Assembly (NCBI RefSeq): GCF_003700275.1
Contig: NZ_RBRE01000004.1
Coordinates: 1-64,000 of the forward strand
Length of the DNA stretch: 64,000 bases
Origin: Pseudomonas cichorii
GTDB taxonomy: Bacteria > Pseudomonadota > Gammaproteobacteria > Pseudomonadales > Pseudomonadaceae
Direction of reading: 5' to 3'
Positions within the stretch are counted from its first letter, which is position 1, and the number at the start of each line of letters is the position of its first letter. The notes beneath the pieces were generated by a model. The model saw only the letters and a program-made list of their open reading frames with translations, was not told where the DNA came from and ran no database searches. A program made the position numbers and the translations under genes. Shown one piece after another: positions 22,921 to 31,838 of the stretch.

Positions 22921-25900
22921 TCAGCCTTTGGGAGCCTGGATCCTGTAGCAGGCCAGGTACAAGGCGGGCAGGAAGAACAGCGTCAACACGGTGGCTATCG
23001 CAATCCCGCCGATCATTGCATAGGCCATCGGTCCCCAGAACACTTCACGGGCAATCGGAATCATCCCCAGGCTGGCCGCGGCAGCGGTCAACAGAATAGG
23101 CCGGCAACGGTGTTCGGTGGCCTTGACCACTGCATTCCAGGCATCTTCTCCTGCGGCCATGAACTCATCGATCTGTGTCACCAGAATCACCGAGTTGCGG
23201 ATGATGATGCCGATCAGCGCCAGCACGCCGAGAATGGCGACAAAGCCCAATGGATAGCCGGTCAGCAACAGGGCGGCAACCACGCCGATCAGCCCCAGCG
23301 GGACCACGCTGACCACCAGCAACAGTTTCTTCACGCTGTGCAACTGGATCATCAGGAAGCTGGCGACCAACAGCAGCATCAGCGGCACCACTTTAAGGAT
23401 CGGTCCCTGCGAACGGGCGCTGGCTTCGACTGCACCACCGGTGGCCACCGAGTAGCGCACCGGCAGTTGATCGGTGAAGGCCTTGACCTGCGGTTGCAAC
23501 TGTTTGACCAGCGCTGCCGGTTGCAGCGTGCCGATCACGTTGGCTTTCAGGGTAATGGTCGGCAACCGGTCGCGACGCCATACCAGCGGCTGTTCCTGTT
23601 CGTAGCTCAAGGTGGCAAATGCCATCAGCGGCACAGTAGCGCCATTGGGCGTCGGGATCTGCAGGCTGCTCAGGGTTTGCAGCGAACTGCGCTCCTGATC
23701 CTCGGCACGGCCGATCAGGTCGATCAGGTAAGTGTCATCCCGCACCTGCGTGATGCTGGTGCCGGTGACCAGACTGTTGAGGATCTGCGCGACGTCTTCG
23801 GACGACAGGCCGAACTGGCGGACCTTGTCCTGGGCGATATGGATCTTGAGCACCTTGCCCGGCTCGTTCCAGTCATAGATGACCTGGCCGATGTTGGGGT
23901 TGGCATCCAGAATGCCGGCCAGGGCCATGGCATTGCTGCGCACCTGTTCGATGTCCGGGCCGCTGACCCGGTATTGCACCGGCCAGCCCACCGGTGGCCC
24001 CATGTTCAGGAGCTGGACATAACCGCCGACGCCGACGAAGTCATCGCGAAAGCGCTGGCGCAGGCGTTCGATCAGCCGGTCGCGGCCTTCGCCGCCGCGG
24101 CTGACGATCACCAGTTGTCCGTAGAACGGATTATTCAATTGCTGGTCCAGCGGCAGGTAGAAGCGCACCGCGCCTTTGCCGACATAGGAACTCCAGCGCA
24201 GGATCTCCGGATCGTCCTTGAGCGTGGCCTCGAAACGGTCCATGGTCTGGCGCGTGCCTTCGATCGAGCCGTTCTGCGGCATGTAGATATCCACGAGGAT
24301 TTCCGGGCGATCGGAGTCGGGGAAGAACTGGTTCTGCAGCAGTTTGCCGGCGAACAGCGAGCCGACGAAGACCACGGCGGTGACGCCGATCACCCACCAG
24401 CGATGTTTCAGGGCCTGCAACAGCACGCGCTGGAAGCCTCTCATCCAGGCGCTGTCATGGGCATGGCCCTTGGGCTTTTTCAGGATATAGATACCGATCA
24501 GCGGCGCGAACAGCACCGCAACCAGCCATGACAGCAGCAATGCGACGGCAATCACGGCAAACATGGTGAACACGTATTCACCCGCCGAACTGGAGTTCAG
24601 GCCAATCGGCACGAAGCCGGCGACGGTCACCAGCGTGCCGGTCAGCATCGGAAAGGCGGTCGAGGTATAGGCAAAGGTTGCGGCCTGTTGCAGGGAGTCG
24701 CCGCCCTCCAGTCGCGTGACCATCATCTCCACGGTGATCATCGCGTCATCCACCAGCAGGCCCAGCGCAATGATCAGCGCGCCCAGGGAAATGCGCTGCA
24801 TGGTAATGCCGCTGTACTCCATGAAGACAAACACCAGCGCCAGCACCAGAGGAATCGAACAGGCGACCACCAGGCCGGCACGGATGCCCAGGCTGATGAA
24901 ACTCACCACCAGCACGATCAGGATTGCCTCGAACAGCGCGCGGGTAAAACCGCCAATGGCCTTGTCGACCACATCGGCCTGGCTGGACACCAGATTCACA
25001 TCGATACCCAGCGGCAGTTCGCTGGTCAGTTCGTCGATGCGCTGCTGCAACCGGGAGCCGAATTCCTGAATGTTGCCGCCTTGCTTCATGGCCACGGCCA
25101 GGCCGATGGCTGGCTGGCCGTTGAAGCGAAACAGCGAGGAGGGCGGGTCGGCATAACGGCGTTCGACCGTCGCCAGATCGCTCAGGCGAAAGAAGCGGTC
25201 GCCAAAGCGCAGGTTCACCGCCAGCAAGTCCTGCTCGTTGGTGAACTGGCCGGTAGTGCGCACAGCGATGCGTTCGGGACCGGCTTCCATGACGCCAGCC
25301 GGGGTGACCGAGTTCTGCGCCTGCAGGCTTTGCAGCACCTGGCGTTGATCGATGCCCAGCGCGGCCAGCTTGCGGATCGAGAAGTTCAGGTAGATGACTT
25401 CGCGTTGCGCGCCAAGCAGCTCGATCTTGCCCAGGTTCGGTACGCTGCGGATATCGGCCCGGACCTGCTCGACATAGTCACGCAACTGACGGAACGACAG
25501 GCCATCGGCGGTAAAGGCATAGATACTGCCGAAGACGTCGCCGAATTCGTCGTTGAACGCCGGGCCTTGAATGCCACTGGGCAGTTCGCCGCGCACGTCC
25601 ATGATCTTCTTGCGCACCTGATACCAGGCGGCCGGGATATCCGCGCTGCGGGTTTCGCTCTTGAGAAACACGAAGATCGTCGATTCACCGGCCAGCGTGT
25701 AGCTTTTCACGTAGTCCAGTGCATCGATTTCTTCGAGCTTCTTTTCCAGGCGATCGGTGACCTGCTGCAAGGTGTCGGGCAGGGTCGCGCCCGGCCAGCG
25801 CGCCTGGATGACCATGGTCTTGATGGCGAAGGACGGATCTTCCTCTCGGCCCAGATTGAGGAATGACCAACTGCCCATCAGCAGTGAAACGAACATCATG

Positions 25901-25959
25901 TACCAGACCAGCGTGCGATGCTTGAGGCCCCAGGCAGAAAGATTGAAGCGCTCTCTCAC
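22921..25959 (-). CDS. RND efflux pump permease, TriC-like
   Basis: Inner-membrane proton-driven pump of 1012 residues in the HAE family. N-terminal helix HRTLVWYMMFVSLLMGSWSF, periplasmic porter domains, and the helix-4 motif ALGLLVDDAMITVEMM with the paired aspartates used in proton relay. The second half repeats the pattern (VLALIGIIIRNSVILVTQIDEF). Like P. aeruginosa TriC it is encoded with two different adaptors. The start is GTG overlapping the upstream adaptor stop (GTGA). The outer-membrane channel is not in the window. Called TriC-like from organisation and general resemblance; substrate unknown. Confidence 0.87.
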   Translation of the reverse strand: MRERFNLSAWGLKHRTLVWYMMFVSLLMGSWSFLNLGREEDPSFAIKTMVIQARWPGATLPDTLQQVTDRLEKKLEEIDALDYVKSYTLAGESTIFVFLKSETRSADIPAAWYQVRKKIMDVRGELPSGIQGPAFNDEFGDVFGSIYAFTADGLSFRQLRDYVEQVRADIRSVPNLGKIELLGAQREVIYLNFSIRKLAALGIDQRQVLQSLQAQNSVTPAGVMEAGPERIAVRTTGQFTNEQDLLAVNLRFGDRFFRLSDLATVERRYADPPSSLFRFNGQPAIGLAVAMKQGGNIQEFGSRLQQRIDELTSELPLGIDVNLVSSQADVVDKAIGGFTRALFEAILIVLVVSFISLGIRAGLVVACSIPLVLALVFVFMEYSGITMQRISLGALIIALGLLVDDAMITVEMMVTRLEGGDSLQQAATFAYTSTAFPMLTGTLVTVAGFVPIGLNSSSAGEYVFTMFAVIAVALLLSWLVAVLFAPLIGIYILKKPKGHAHDSAWMRGFQRVLLQALKHRWWVIGVTAVVFVGSLFAGKLLQNQFFPDSDRPEILVDIYMPQNGSIEGTRQTMDRFEATLKDDPEILRWSSYVGKGAVRFYLPLDQQLNNPFYGQLVIVSRGGEGRDRLIERLRQRFRDDFVGVGGYVQLLNMGPPVGWPVQYRVSGPDIEQVRSNAMALAGILDANPNIGQVIYDWNEPGKVLKIHIAQDKVRQFGLSSEDVAQILNSLVTGTSITQVRDDTYLIDLIGRAEDQERSSLQTLSSLQIPTPNGATVPLMAFATLSYEQEQPLVWRRDRLPTITLKANVIGTLQPAALVKQLQPQVKAFTDQLPVRYSVATGGAVEASARSQGPILKVVPLMLLLVASFLMIQLHSVKKLLLVVSVVPLGLIGVVAALLLTGYPLGFVAILGVLALIGIIIRNSVILVTQIDEFMAAGEDAWNAVVKATEHRCRPILLTAAAASLGMIPIAREVFWGPMAYAMIGGIAIATVLTLFFLPALYLACYRIQAPKG

Positions 25960-27047
25960 AAACTGACCTCTCGTTCCACGCGGATTTTCTGTCCTGCTCT
26001 CAGGCTGTTCACACCGGCGATCACCACCTTGTCGCCGTCATTCAGTTCGCCGCTGACCCGCACCGACGAGCCATGGCGGATCAGCACCTGCACCGGACGC
26101 GGATTCAAGGTGGCGGTCTGTGGATCGATGACCCACACCTGCGCCTGGCCATTGAGTTCCTGCAAGGCGCTATCGGGCAGTTCGCGGAAGGAGGCCACGT
26201 TGCTGCTGATTTCGACGCTGACGGTCGAGCCCAGGCGGAAGCTGTCCGGAATCTGCTGCAGCGCCAGGCGCACGCGCCGGGTCCGGGTTGCGGCATCGAT
26301 CTGTGGCGATAGCTGACGCACCTGAGCTGTGACCGAGACTTGCTCGTTCAACTGGGAAACCACCTTGATCTGCATGCCTTCAGCCAGGCTGGCCGCAAGC
26401 TCGACCGGCAGATCCACCACGGCTTCGCGGCTTTCCGGGCGCGCCAGGCTGACCACGGAATGACCGGTGACCATCACCTGACCGACTTCGGCATGCCAGC
26501 CGGTGACCACACCGTCGAACTCGGCCAGCAGGCGAGTGTAGGAAAGGTGGTCGCGGGCCTGTTCGGCTGCAATGCGCGCCTGATGCAGTAGCGCTTCCTG
26601 ACTGCGCAGGTCGCTGCTCAGCCTGTCCAGATGCGCCCGCGAGCCCACGCCGCGCTCGAACAGTTGCTGATAGCGCAACTGCTCGTCACGGGTCTGTTGC
26701 CATGAAGCCTGGGCCTTGTTCAGCTCTGCCTGACGGGCGCGTAGCTGGTTCTGCTGGTCGCTGGGTTCAAGGGTGGCCAGCAGCTCACCCTTGCGCACCA
26801 GTTGGCCGGTTTCGGCATGTCGGGTGGCGATGCGTCCGGCGATGCGAAAACCCATGGCCACTTCGTATTGTGGCTGGATGCTGCCGGCGAAGCGTCCGTG
26901 CAGGTCATGGCGCTGATCGACGATTTCGGTGAACAGTACGGGCCGTTCGATGAATTCGCGCACCGGTTTGTCCCGGCAGCCCGACAGAAACATGAGCAGC
27001 ACGCAGAACATCCACAGTTGTATGCAGGTCTTGATGGTCAGACTCAT
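25956..27047 (-). CDS. RND periplasmic adaptor (membrane fusion) lipoprotein, second adaptor
   Basis: A 363-residue adaptor with a lipoprotein signal (MFCVLLMFLSGC). Lipoyl/barrel-sandwich halves are visible around GFRIAGRIATRHAETGQLVRKGELLATLEP and FDGVVTGWHAEVGQVMVTG, separated by an alpha-hairpin (AQASWQQTRDEQLRYQQLFERG). A beta-barrel part follows (VSQLNEQVSVTAQVRQLSPQ). ATGA overlap with the first adaptor and 4-base overlap with the pump gene. Two adaptors in tandem before one pump is the TriAB-C arrangement, where both are needed. Confidence 0.87.
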   Translation of the reverse strand: MSLTIKTCIQLWMFCVLLMFLSGCRDKPVREFIERPVLFTEIVDQRHDLHGRFAGSIQPQYEVAMGFRIAGRIATRHAETGQLVRKGELLATLEPSDQQNQLRARQAELNKAQASWQQTRDEQLRYQQLFERGVGSRAHLDRLSSDLRSQEALLHQARIAAEQARDHLSYTRLLAEFDGVVTGWHAEVGQVMVTGHSVVSLARPESREAVVDLPVELAASLAEGMQIKVVSQLNEQVSVTAQVRQLSPQIDAATRTRRVRLALQQIPDSFRLGSTVSVEISSNVASFRELPDSALQELNGQAQVWVIDPQTATLNPRPVQVLIRHGSSVRVSGELNDGDKVVIAGVNSLRAGQKIRVEREVSL

Positions 27048-28231
27048 AGTGTGTTTTCCGATGACTCGGCGGAGTTCGAGGTGCTTTCGGCGACATCGAC
27101 CTTTTGCCCGGGATAGAGGAACTGAGCACCTTTGGAAACCACCTTGTCGCCATCCGCAAGGCCGGAGCCGATGACCACCTGGCCTTGCTCGTAGCGCATG
27201 ACCTGCACCCTGGCCAGCCTGACTTGCGACTTGTCGTCCAGCAGCCAGACCGCGGGCTGTCCGTGGCTGCGGCTCAAGACGGACCAGGGCAGGGTAAATG
27301 CCCGCTGCGAGTGGCTCAGGAGTTGCGCACTGACGACGGTTCCCAGTGCCAGGGTTGCGGCGCTTTCCGGCAGGGAAACCCGCACCCGCAGCGTGCCGCT
27401 CGATGCGGAAACGATGGGCGTGACTTCACGAATCGTGCCGTTGATCCTGATTTCGGGCAGGCCAAGCGTGCTGATCAGCACGGCAGCGCCGGGCTGGTCG
27501 GAACTCAGCAGAGATTCATAGGCGGCAAATACCGCTTCACGTTCGCCATCTTGAGCAAGGCTGAAAATCGGGGTGGCGGCCTGTACTACCTGGCCTTCTT
27601 CGGCATGGCGAGCGGTAATGACCCCGTCGGCTACCGCAACCAGTTCGGTATAACCGACCTGATCCCGGGCATTGGCCTGACGGGCCTTCAACGAAGCCAG
27701 GTCTCCGCGGGCACTCTCCAGAGCGGAGAGTGCCTGCTGGTATTCACTGAGATTGGTATAGCCTTTGGGCAGTAAGGTTTGCTGACGCTGATAGTTGTTT
27801 TGTGCAAGGCGCAACCGTGATTCCCGGGCTGCCACTTCGGCATTTGCCGACTCCAGGTCGGTCTTTTGTTCACGCGGGTCCAGTCTGGCAAGTACCTGAT
27901 TGGCCCGCACCCGATCCCCCACATCCACGAACCGCTCTACAAGCTTGCCCGACACGCGAAAGGACTGATCAGTCACCTTGCGCGCCTGGATGTCGCCTGT
28001 CAGTACCACACTGTTGGTGACATCACTCGATGTCACTTGCTGGACGGCCACTCGAACCCGGGCTTTTTCCGCAGGTTTCCCGGCAGAACAAGCGCTGATC
28101 GAGAGCGCCAGAACACAGTGAAGTCCTATAGCCAGCCAGGGCTGGCTCAAAGACGGTCTGTGATGTGAAGGTCGGATTTTTCCGGTAACACGGCAAAACG
28201 AACGTAAAAGAGTTTCACGAGAAATAGTCAT
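27044..28231 (-). CDS. RND periplasmic adaptor (membrane fusion) lipoprotein, first adaptor
   Basis: An adaptor of 395 residues with a long N-terminal region and a lipobox LALSISACSAG. It has the hallmark segments TDQSFRVSGKLVERFVDVGDRV, a coiled hairpin (LRLAQNNYQRQQTLLPKGYTN) and VADGVITARHAEEGQVVQA. An in-frame GTG at 28246 would extend it by 5 residues; neither start has a strong ribosome site, so the N-terminus is uncertain. It starts 64 bases after the RhlA/PhaG-like gene on the same strand with only a hairpin between. Confidence 0.84.
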   Translation of the reverse strand: MTISRETLLRSFCRVTGKIRPSHHRPSLSQPWLAIGLHCVLALSISACSAGKPAEKARVRVAVQQVTSSDVTNSVVLTGDIQARKVTDQSFRVSGKLVERFVDVGDRVRANQVLARLDPREQKTDLESANAEVAARESRLRLAQNNYQRQQTLLPKGYTNLSEYQQALSALESARGDLASLKARQANARDQVGYTELVAVADGVITARHAEEGQVVQAATPIFSLAQDGEREAVFAAYESLLSSDQPGAAVLISTLGLPEIRINGTIREVTPIVSASSGTLRVRVSLPESAATLALGTVVSAQLLSHSQRAFTLPWSVLSRSHGQPAVWLLDDKSQVRLARVQVMRYEQGQVVIGSGLADGDKVVSKGAQFLYPGQKVDVAESTSNSAESSENTL

Positions 28232-28264
28232 CAACAAAACAGCCACTGCCTGTGGAATAAGCCA

Positions 28265-28293
28265 ACACCGGTGAATCAGCGTTTCACGGGTGT
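28265..28293 (-). other. Intercistronic hairpin between rhlA-like and adaptor genes
   Basis: Directly after the rhlA-like stop, the minus strand reads ACACCCGTGAA, a 7-base loop, then TTCACCGGTGT: 11-bp arms with one mismatch. No run of T follows, so it is a weak rho-independent terminator at best. It could instead be a processing or stability hairpin inside one transcript. Confidence 0.5.
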
Positions 28294-28294
28294 T

Positions 28295-29164
28295 TCAGGC
28301 AATTGCCGTTGCGTCTGGCCAGACGTGCTGGCTGCTGGTTTCCTCGGTGCCGAAAAATTCCAGCACGTTCTTTTGCGATGCACGCCAGGCTGCCTTGCTC
28401 TCCAGATCCAGGAAGTGGCCGGTATCGGCAACGACCTTGAAGCTGCTGTGGGCAATGTAATTGGAAAAGCTGCGGGCATCTTCGACCGTGGTGTATTCAT
28501 CCTTGTCGCCATTGATGAACATCACCGGAATCTTGATCGAGGAAAAACGCTCCACATAATTACTGGCGCTGAGTTTGCGGATCTGGCTGATGTGGAAGTC
28601 GATCTGCCCGTATTCATGCTCGGCAAGACTGATCAGGTGCTTGTAGTTGTACAGCTTGAACAGGCGCGGCAGATATTTGCCGACCGTATCATTGAGCAGG
28701 GAGCCGATTTTGCGTTTTTCGCGGGCGGCGAGGTAGATCTGCGCCTTGTCGATGTAGTCGAGCATCGGCTCGTTCAGCACCGGAGAGAAAGAGGAGATGA
28801 TTGCCTTTTCCACCGTAGGTGGCGATTCGGCAAGCGCCAGTAGCGCCGAGACGCCGCCCCAGGAAACCGAAAGCAGGTAATTGACCTGGAAGCGATCGAT
28901 CAATTGCAGCAGGATCTGGACCTCGTCTTCCTTGGTCACGATCAGGTCATCGCGGTTGTGATCGCGGGACTGCCCGGCGAAAGGCAGATCGAACAGCACA
29001 AGGTTGTAGTGCGGTTGCAGATACTTGACCGTCTGGCCAAAGGAACCGGTAGTCGACAGTGCTCCGTTGATCAGCAGAACGGTTTTTGCAGCACTGCTTT
29101 TCCAATAGGTTTCGGTGTAAAGCTTGAACTCTCCAACACTGATAATCTTTGATTGCGCGCCCAT
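28295..29164 (-). CDS. rhlA: RhlA/PhaG-family 3-hydroxyacyl enzyme, probable HAA synthase
   Basis: Alpha/beta-hydrolase-fold enzyme of 289 residues. RhlA joins two 3-hydroxyacyl-ACP chains into a 3-(3-hydroxyalkanoyloxy)alkanoate (HAA) surfactant; PhaG releases 3-hydroxyacids for polyhydroxyalkanoate. Shared motifs: LLINGALSTTGSF, the nucleophile segment SVSWGGVSALLAL (Ser101), INGDKDEYTTVEDAR (Asp) and DTGHFLDLESK (His). FDLPFAGQSRDHN and FLDLESK look RhlA-like, whereas SSFSPVLNEPMLDY and YLAA look PhaG-like, so the exact product is not certain. No rhlB glycosyltransferase is adjacent. GGAGG lies 10 bases before the ATG. Two RND adaptors and a pump follow on the same strand. Confidence 0.75.
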   Translation of the reverse strand: MGAQSKIISVGEFKLYTETYWKSSAAKTVLLINGALSTTGSFGQTVKYLQPHYNLVLFDLPFAGQSRDHNRDDLIVTKEDEVQILLQLIDRFQVNYLLSVSWGGVSALLALAESPPTVEKAIISSFSPVLNEPMLDYIDKAQIYLAAREKRKIGSLLNDTVGKYLPRLFKLYNYKHLISLAEHEYGQIDFHISQIRKLSASNYVERFSSIKIPVMFINGDKDEYTTVEDARSFSNYIAHSSFKVVADTGHFLDLESKAAWRASQKNVLEFFGTEETSSQHVWPDATAIA

Positions 29165-29656
29165 AATGAAAAGCCTCCCAGGCTAAGTCGATCCTACTAA
29201 GTTGATACGGTTTTCTCTGCTTTAGCGGCCATGCCAAAGCCTCGCCTGGTTAGTGGCGAAATCCATTGAGGTTTTTATTGTTATGCGGTGCGGTTAAGAA
29301 CGTGAATCGCGGTGACTATTGATAACGCACAGCGTACGGGACCGACAAGGGGCTGACGCCATAAAAATGTCGACGTGGCGAGGTCCCCGCTTTCAGGGAC
29401 GAAAGGACAGGGTGATAGCAAAGAGATATTATTCGGTGAAAAGCAGCTTATCGAGCAGGAAAAACTCACCTATTGAGTGGAACTTGTGAGTGCTGAATCG
29501 GTCCAACAGCGTCTTGTTTTGAAACTTATTGTTACAAATTAGCGCTTGCCAGCGTGTGTCAGTTTTATAGCGAAGTAACTTTTTCCGCAGATTAGCGATT
29601 TTATCTTCGTCAAAATGCAGGCACGGAACTGTCTGCAATGGGCATTGCGCCCTGTG
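29165..29656. other. Intergenic region upstream of rhlA-like gene
   Basis: This 492-base gap separates the sensor kinase stop from the rhlA-like start. It is less GC-rich than the flanking genes. It holds one minus-strand open frame of 69 codons (29638-29429, TTG start, no clear ribosome site) whose product is Lys/Phe/Leu-rich and unrecognised; I do not call it a gene. Promoter sequences for the rhlA-like gene are expected here, and I see no strong terminator for the kinase gene. Confidence 0.5.
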
Positions 29657-31054
29657 TCATAGCAGAGTTTTCATCTGTTGGCATTCCAATACCAGGCTGG
29701 CACCTCCGTACGGGCTGGTGCCGATATGCAGAGTGAAGCCATGCAGGTTGACGATGGCTGCAACTACCGACAAACCAAGGCCGAAACCACTCTGCTGATT
29801 ACCGTCCTCGCACCGATAGAAACGCTGGAATACGGCTTCGCGTTCGGTTGGCGGGATACCGGGGCCGGAGTCCTGAACGGCGATACAAGGGCTGCTGCCA
29901 TCGCCTTCGCTGTAGGCGCTGATCAGCACGGTACCACCGGCAGGTGTAAATTTGATTGCATTGCTCAACAGGTTGGCCAGTGCTTCAAACAGCAAGGCCC
30001 GATCGCCGACCAGTGTCGGCAACGGTTCATTGAGTTGCAGGATCAACAGAACCTGATCTTCTTCGGCAAGTGGCAGGTAAAAGTCGTGAAGTTCCTGCAA
30101 GAGCGGGCGCAGGTCCAGTTCAACGAATGCCGAGCGTCGTTGATGGTCCTCGATTTCCGAAATACGCAAAAGTCCGCGAAAGCGCGCCATCAGCGTGTCG
30201 GCTTCGGCGATTACTTGCGTCATCTGGGCGGCTTGTGGCGAGTCGTCTGCCGATTGCTGCTGGATACGATAAAGCTGGGCGCGCAAGCGGGTCAGTGGAG
30301 TGCGCAGGTCGTGGGCGATGTTGTCGCAGACCCCCTTGACCTCGTTCATCAGTTTTTCGATACGGTCGAGCATGGCATTGACGATCACCGCCAGCATGTC
30401 CAGCTCGTCGGGGCGGCTGGACACCGGCAGGCGGCCTGACATGTCGCCGGCAATGATCGACTCGGCGCTGGCCTGAATGGCGCGAATCCGGCGCAACGGC
30501 CGACGACGCAGCAAGTGCCAGCCGGCCACGACCGGGACGATGGTCAGGGAAATGCCCCACAGCAGGGCCTTGAGAATCAGGGTCGAGACAGCGAACAGCG
30601 AGCCGTTGTCACGCACCAGTACCAGCCAGCGATCATCCGGAGTCCTGGTGGCGATGGCATCGCAACTGTCGCTGGGCAGTTCCGGGTCGTTGGAGTCGAT
30701 GCAATTGCTCAACTGATGGATATGACCATCGAGCGGCAGGCTGGAAGGGATTTGCCGGATCGGTCCGGCCAGCGGTTGCAGATTGGCATCGAACAGGCCG
30801 TAGGCATCCACGGAACGCATGTCGAACGTCATGCTGGTGGCCAGCGCATCCACCAGTGCATTGCCCTCGAAGCGGGAAAACAGTTGCTGGCGCTGCATCA
30901 GCGAATGCCGGGCGAGATTGCCCAGATAGGAAGTGACTTCCCAGTACAACACGCCCAGCAGAATGCCGCTCCAGGCTACGAACAGAAAACTGTACAGCGC
31001 CAGCAGGCGGCTGCTTGAGGAGTGCCAGCCCTTAGACGGGTTCGGCAATGACAT
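29657..31054 (-). CDS. Two-component sensor histidine kinase
   Basis: Membrane sensor kinase of 465 residues. Two membrane helices (about 15-38 and 158-182) flank a periplasmic sensor of about 120 residues. HAMP follows (RRIRAIQASAESIIAGDMSGRLP), then HisKA with the phosphorylated His in VCDNIAHDLRTPLTRLRAQ, and an ATPase domain with N (LSNAIKFTPAGG), G1 (VQDSGPGIPPTERE) and G2 (GFGLGLSVV) boxes. It overlaps the response-regulator gene by 23 bases, so the two are coupled. The signal is unknown. Confidence 0.9.
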   Translation of the reverse strand: MSLPNPSKGWHSSSSRLLALYSFLFVAWSGILLGVLYWEVTSYLGNLARHSLMQRQQLFSRFEGNALVDALATSMTFDMRSVDAYGLFDANLQPLAGPIRQIPSSLPLDGHIHQLSNCIDSNDPELPSDSCDAIATRTPDDRWLVLVRDNGSLFAVSTLILKALLWGISLTIVPVVAGWHLLRRRPLRRIRAIQASAESIIAGDMSGRLPVSSRPDELDMLAVIVNAMLDRIEKLMNEVKGVCDNIAHDLRTPLTRLRAQLYRIQQQSADDSPQAAQMTQVIAEADTLMARFRGLLRISEIEDHQRRSAFVELDLRPLLQELHDFYLPLAEEDQVLLILQLNEPLPTLVGDRALLFEALANLLSNAIKFTPAGGTVLISAYSEGDGSSPCIAVQDSGPGIPPTEREAVFQRFYRCEDGNQQSGFGLGLSVVAAIVNLHGFTLHIGTSPYGGASLVLECQQMKTLL

Positions 31055-31715
31055 AGCCCGAGCCCCGCACAGTCTGGATCAGCGGCGCGTTGCCGGGCGG
31101 GTCGATCTTCTTGCGCAGGCGGCCGATGTGCACATCGATCAGGTTGGTGCCCGGATCGAAGTGATAGCCCCAGACTTCCTGGAAAATCATCATTCGAGTG
31201 ATGATCTGTCCGCTGTTGCGCATGAGGAATTCCAGCAGCTTGTACTCGGTGGGCAGCAGGGCCAGTGGTTTTCCGCCGCGACAGGCTTCCCGGCTGATCA
31301 GGTTCAATTCCAGGTCGGCAACCTGCAGCACGGTCTTGGCCGCGCTTACCGGGTTGCTGCGACGCAGCAGGACTTCGACCCGTGCGGCCATTTCATCGGA
31401 AGCGAAGGGTTTTGGCAGGTAGTCGTCGCCGCCGGCGCGCAGGCCGCGGACCCGTTCGTCGACGTCCGACAGGGCGCTGATCATCAGGATCGGGGTGGCG
31501 ATTCCCTGGGCGCGCAGGTTGGTGACGATACTCAGGCCATCCATTTCCGGCAGCATGCGATCCAGGGTAATGAGGTCATAATCGCCGCTCGCCGCCCGGG
31601 CGAATCCGTCACGACCGTTGTCGACCCAGTCCACTTCAAGGCCATGGCTGCTGAGTTCCGCAACGATTTCCCTTGCGGTGACAGCATCGTCTTCGATTGC
31701 CAGGATTCTGGTCAT
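31032..31715 (-). CDS. OmpR-family response regulator
   Basis: Transcriptional response regulator of 227 residues. The receiver domain has an acidic pair (IEDD), the phospho-acceptor Asp in DLITLDRMLPEMDG (about residue 52) and a Lys in DYLPKPFASDE. The C-terminal winged helix has LLPTEYKLLEFLMRNSGQIITR, then DVHIGRLRKKID and TVRGSGYVI. It is first in the pair with the overlapping kinase. The same-strand rhlA-like and pump genes downstream are plausible targets. Confidence 0.92.
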   Translation of the reverse strand: MTRILAIEDDAVTAREIVAELSSHGLEVDWVDNGRDGFARAASGDYDLITLDRMLPEMDGLSIVTNLRAQGIATPILMISALSDVDERVRGLRAGGDDYLPKPFASDEMAARVEVLLRRSNPVSAAKTVLQVADLELNLISREACRGGKPLALLPTEYKLLEFLMRNSGQIITRMMIFQEVWGYHFDPGTNLIDVHIGRLRKKIDPPGNAPLIQTVRGSGYVIAEPV

Positions 31716-31775
31716 GATCTTTGCCTGAATGAATACGGGAAAACACTAGCTTGCCTATTAATGCCCGGCTGTTTC

Positions 31776-31804
31776 CTGAATAAAAGTTTAAGAAACATTC
31801 AGGG
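31776..31804. promoter_or_regulatory. Inverted repeat upstream of response regulator
   Basis: CCTGAAT (31776-31782) and ATTCAGG (31798-31804) are perfect 7-bp arms around 15 bases, about 60-90 bases upstream of the response-regulator start. Between them is AT-rich DNA. It may be an autoregulatory site or part of a terminator for the FNT gene region; I cannot tell which. Confidence 0.35.
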
Positions 31805-31838
31805 TGGATCTGTGCCTGCTGCCGTACACCTTTACAGG

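Noticed and set aside
23110..25866. Two long plus-strand open frames (473 and 392 codons) opposite the RND pump gene
   Set aside because: They lie antisense to a clear RND gene. Their products are rich in Gln, His, Asp and Arg without domains, as expected from the complement of GC-rich codons.
29429..29638. 69-codon minus-strand frame after the kinase gene
   Set aside because: TTG start, no clear ribosome site and no family; listed only as an observation in the gap.
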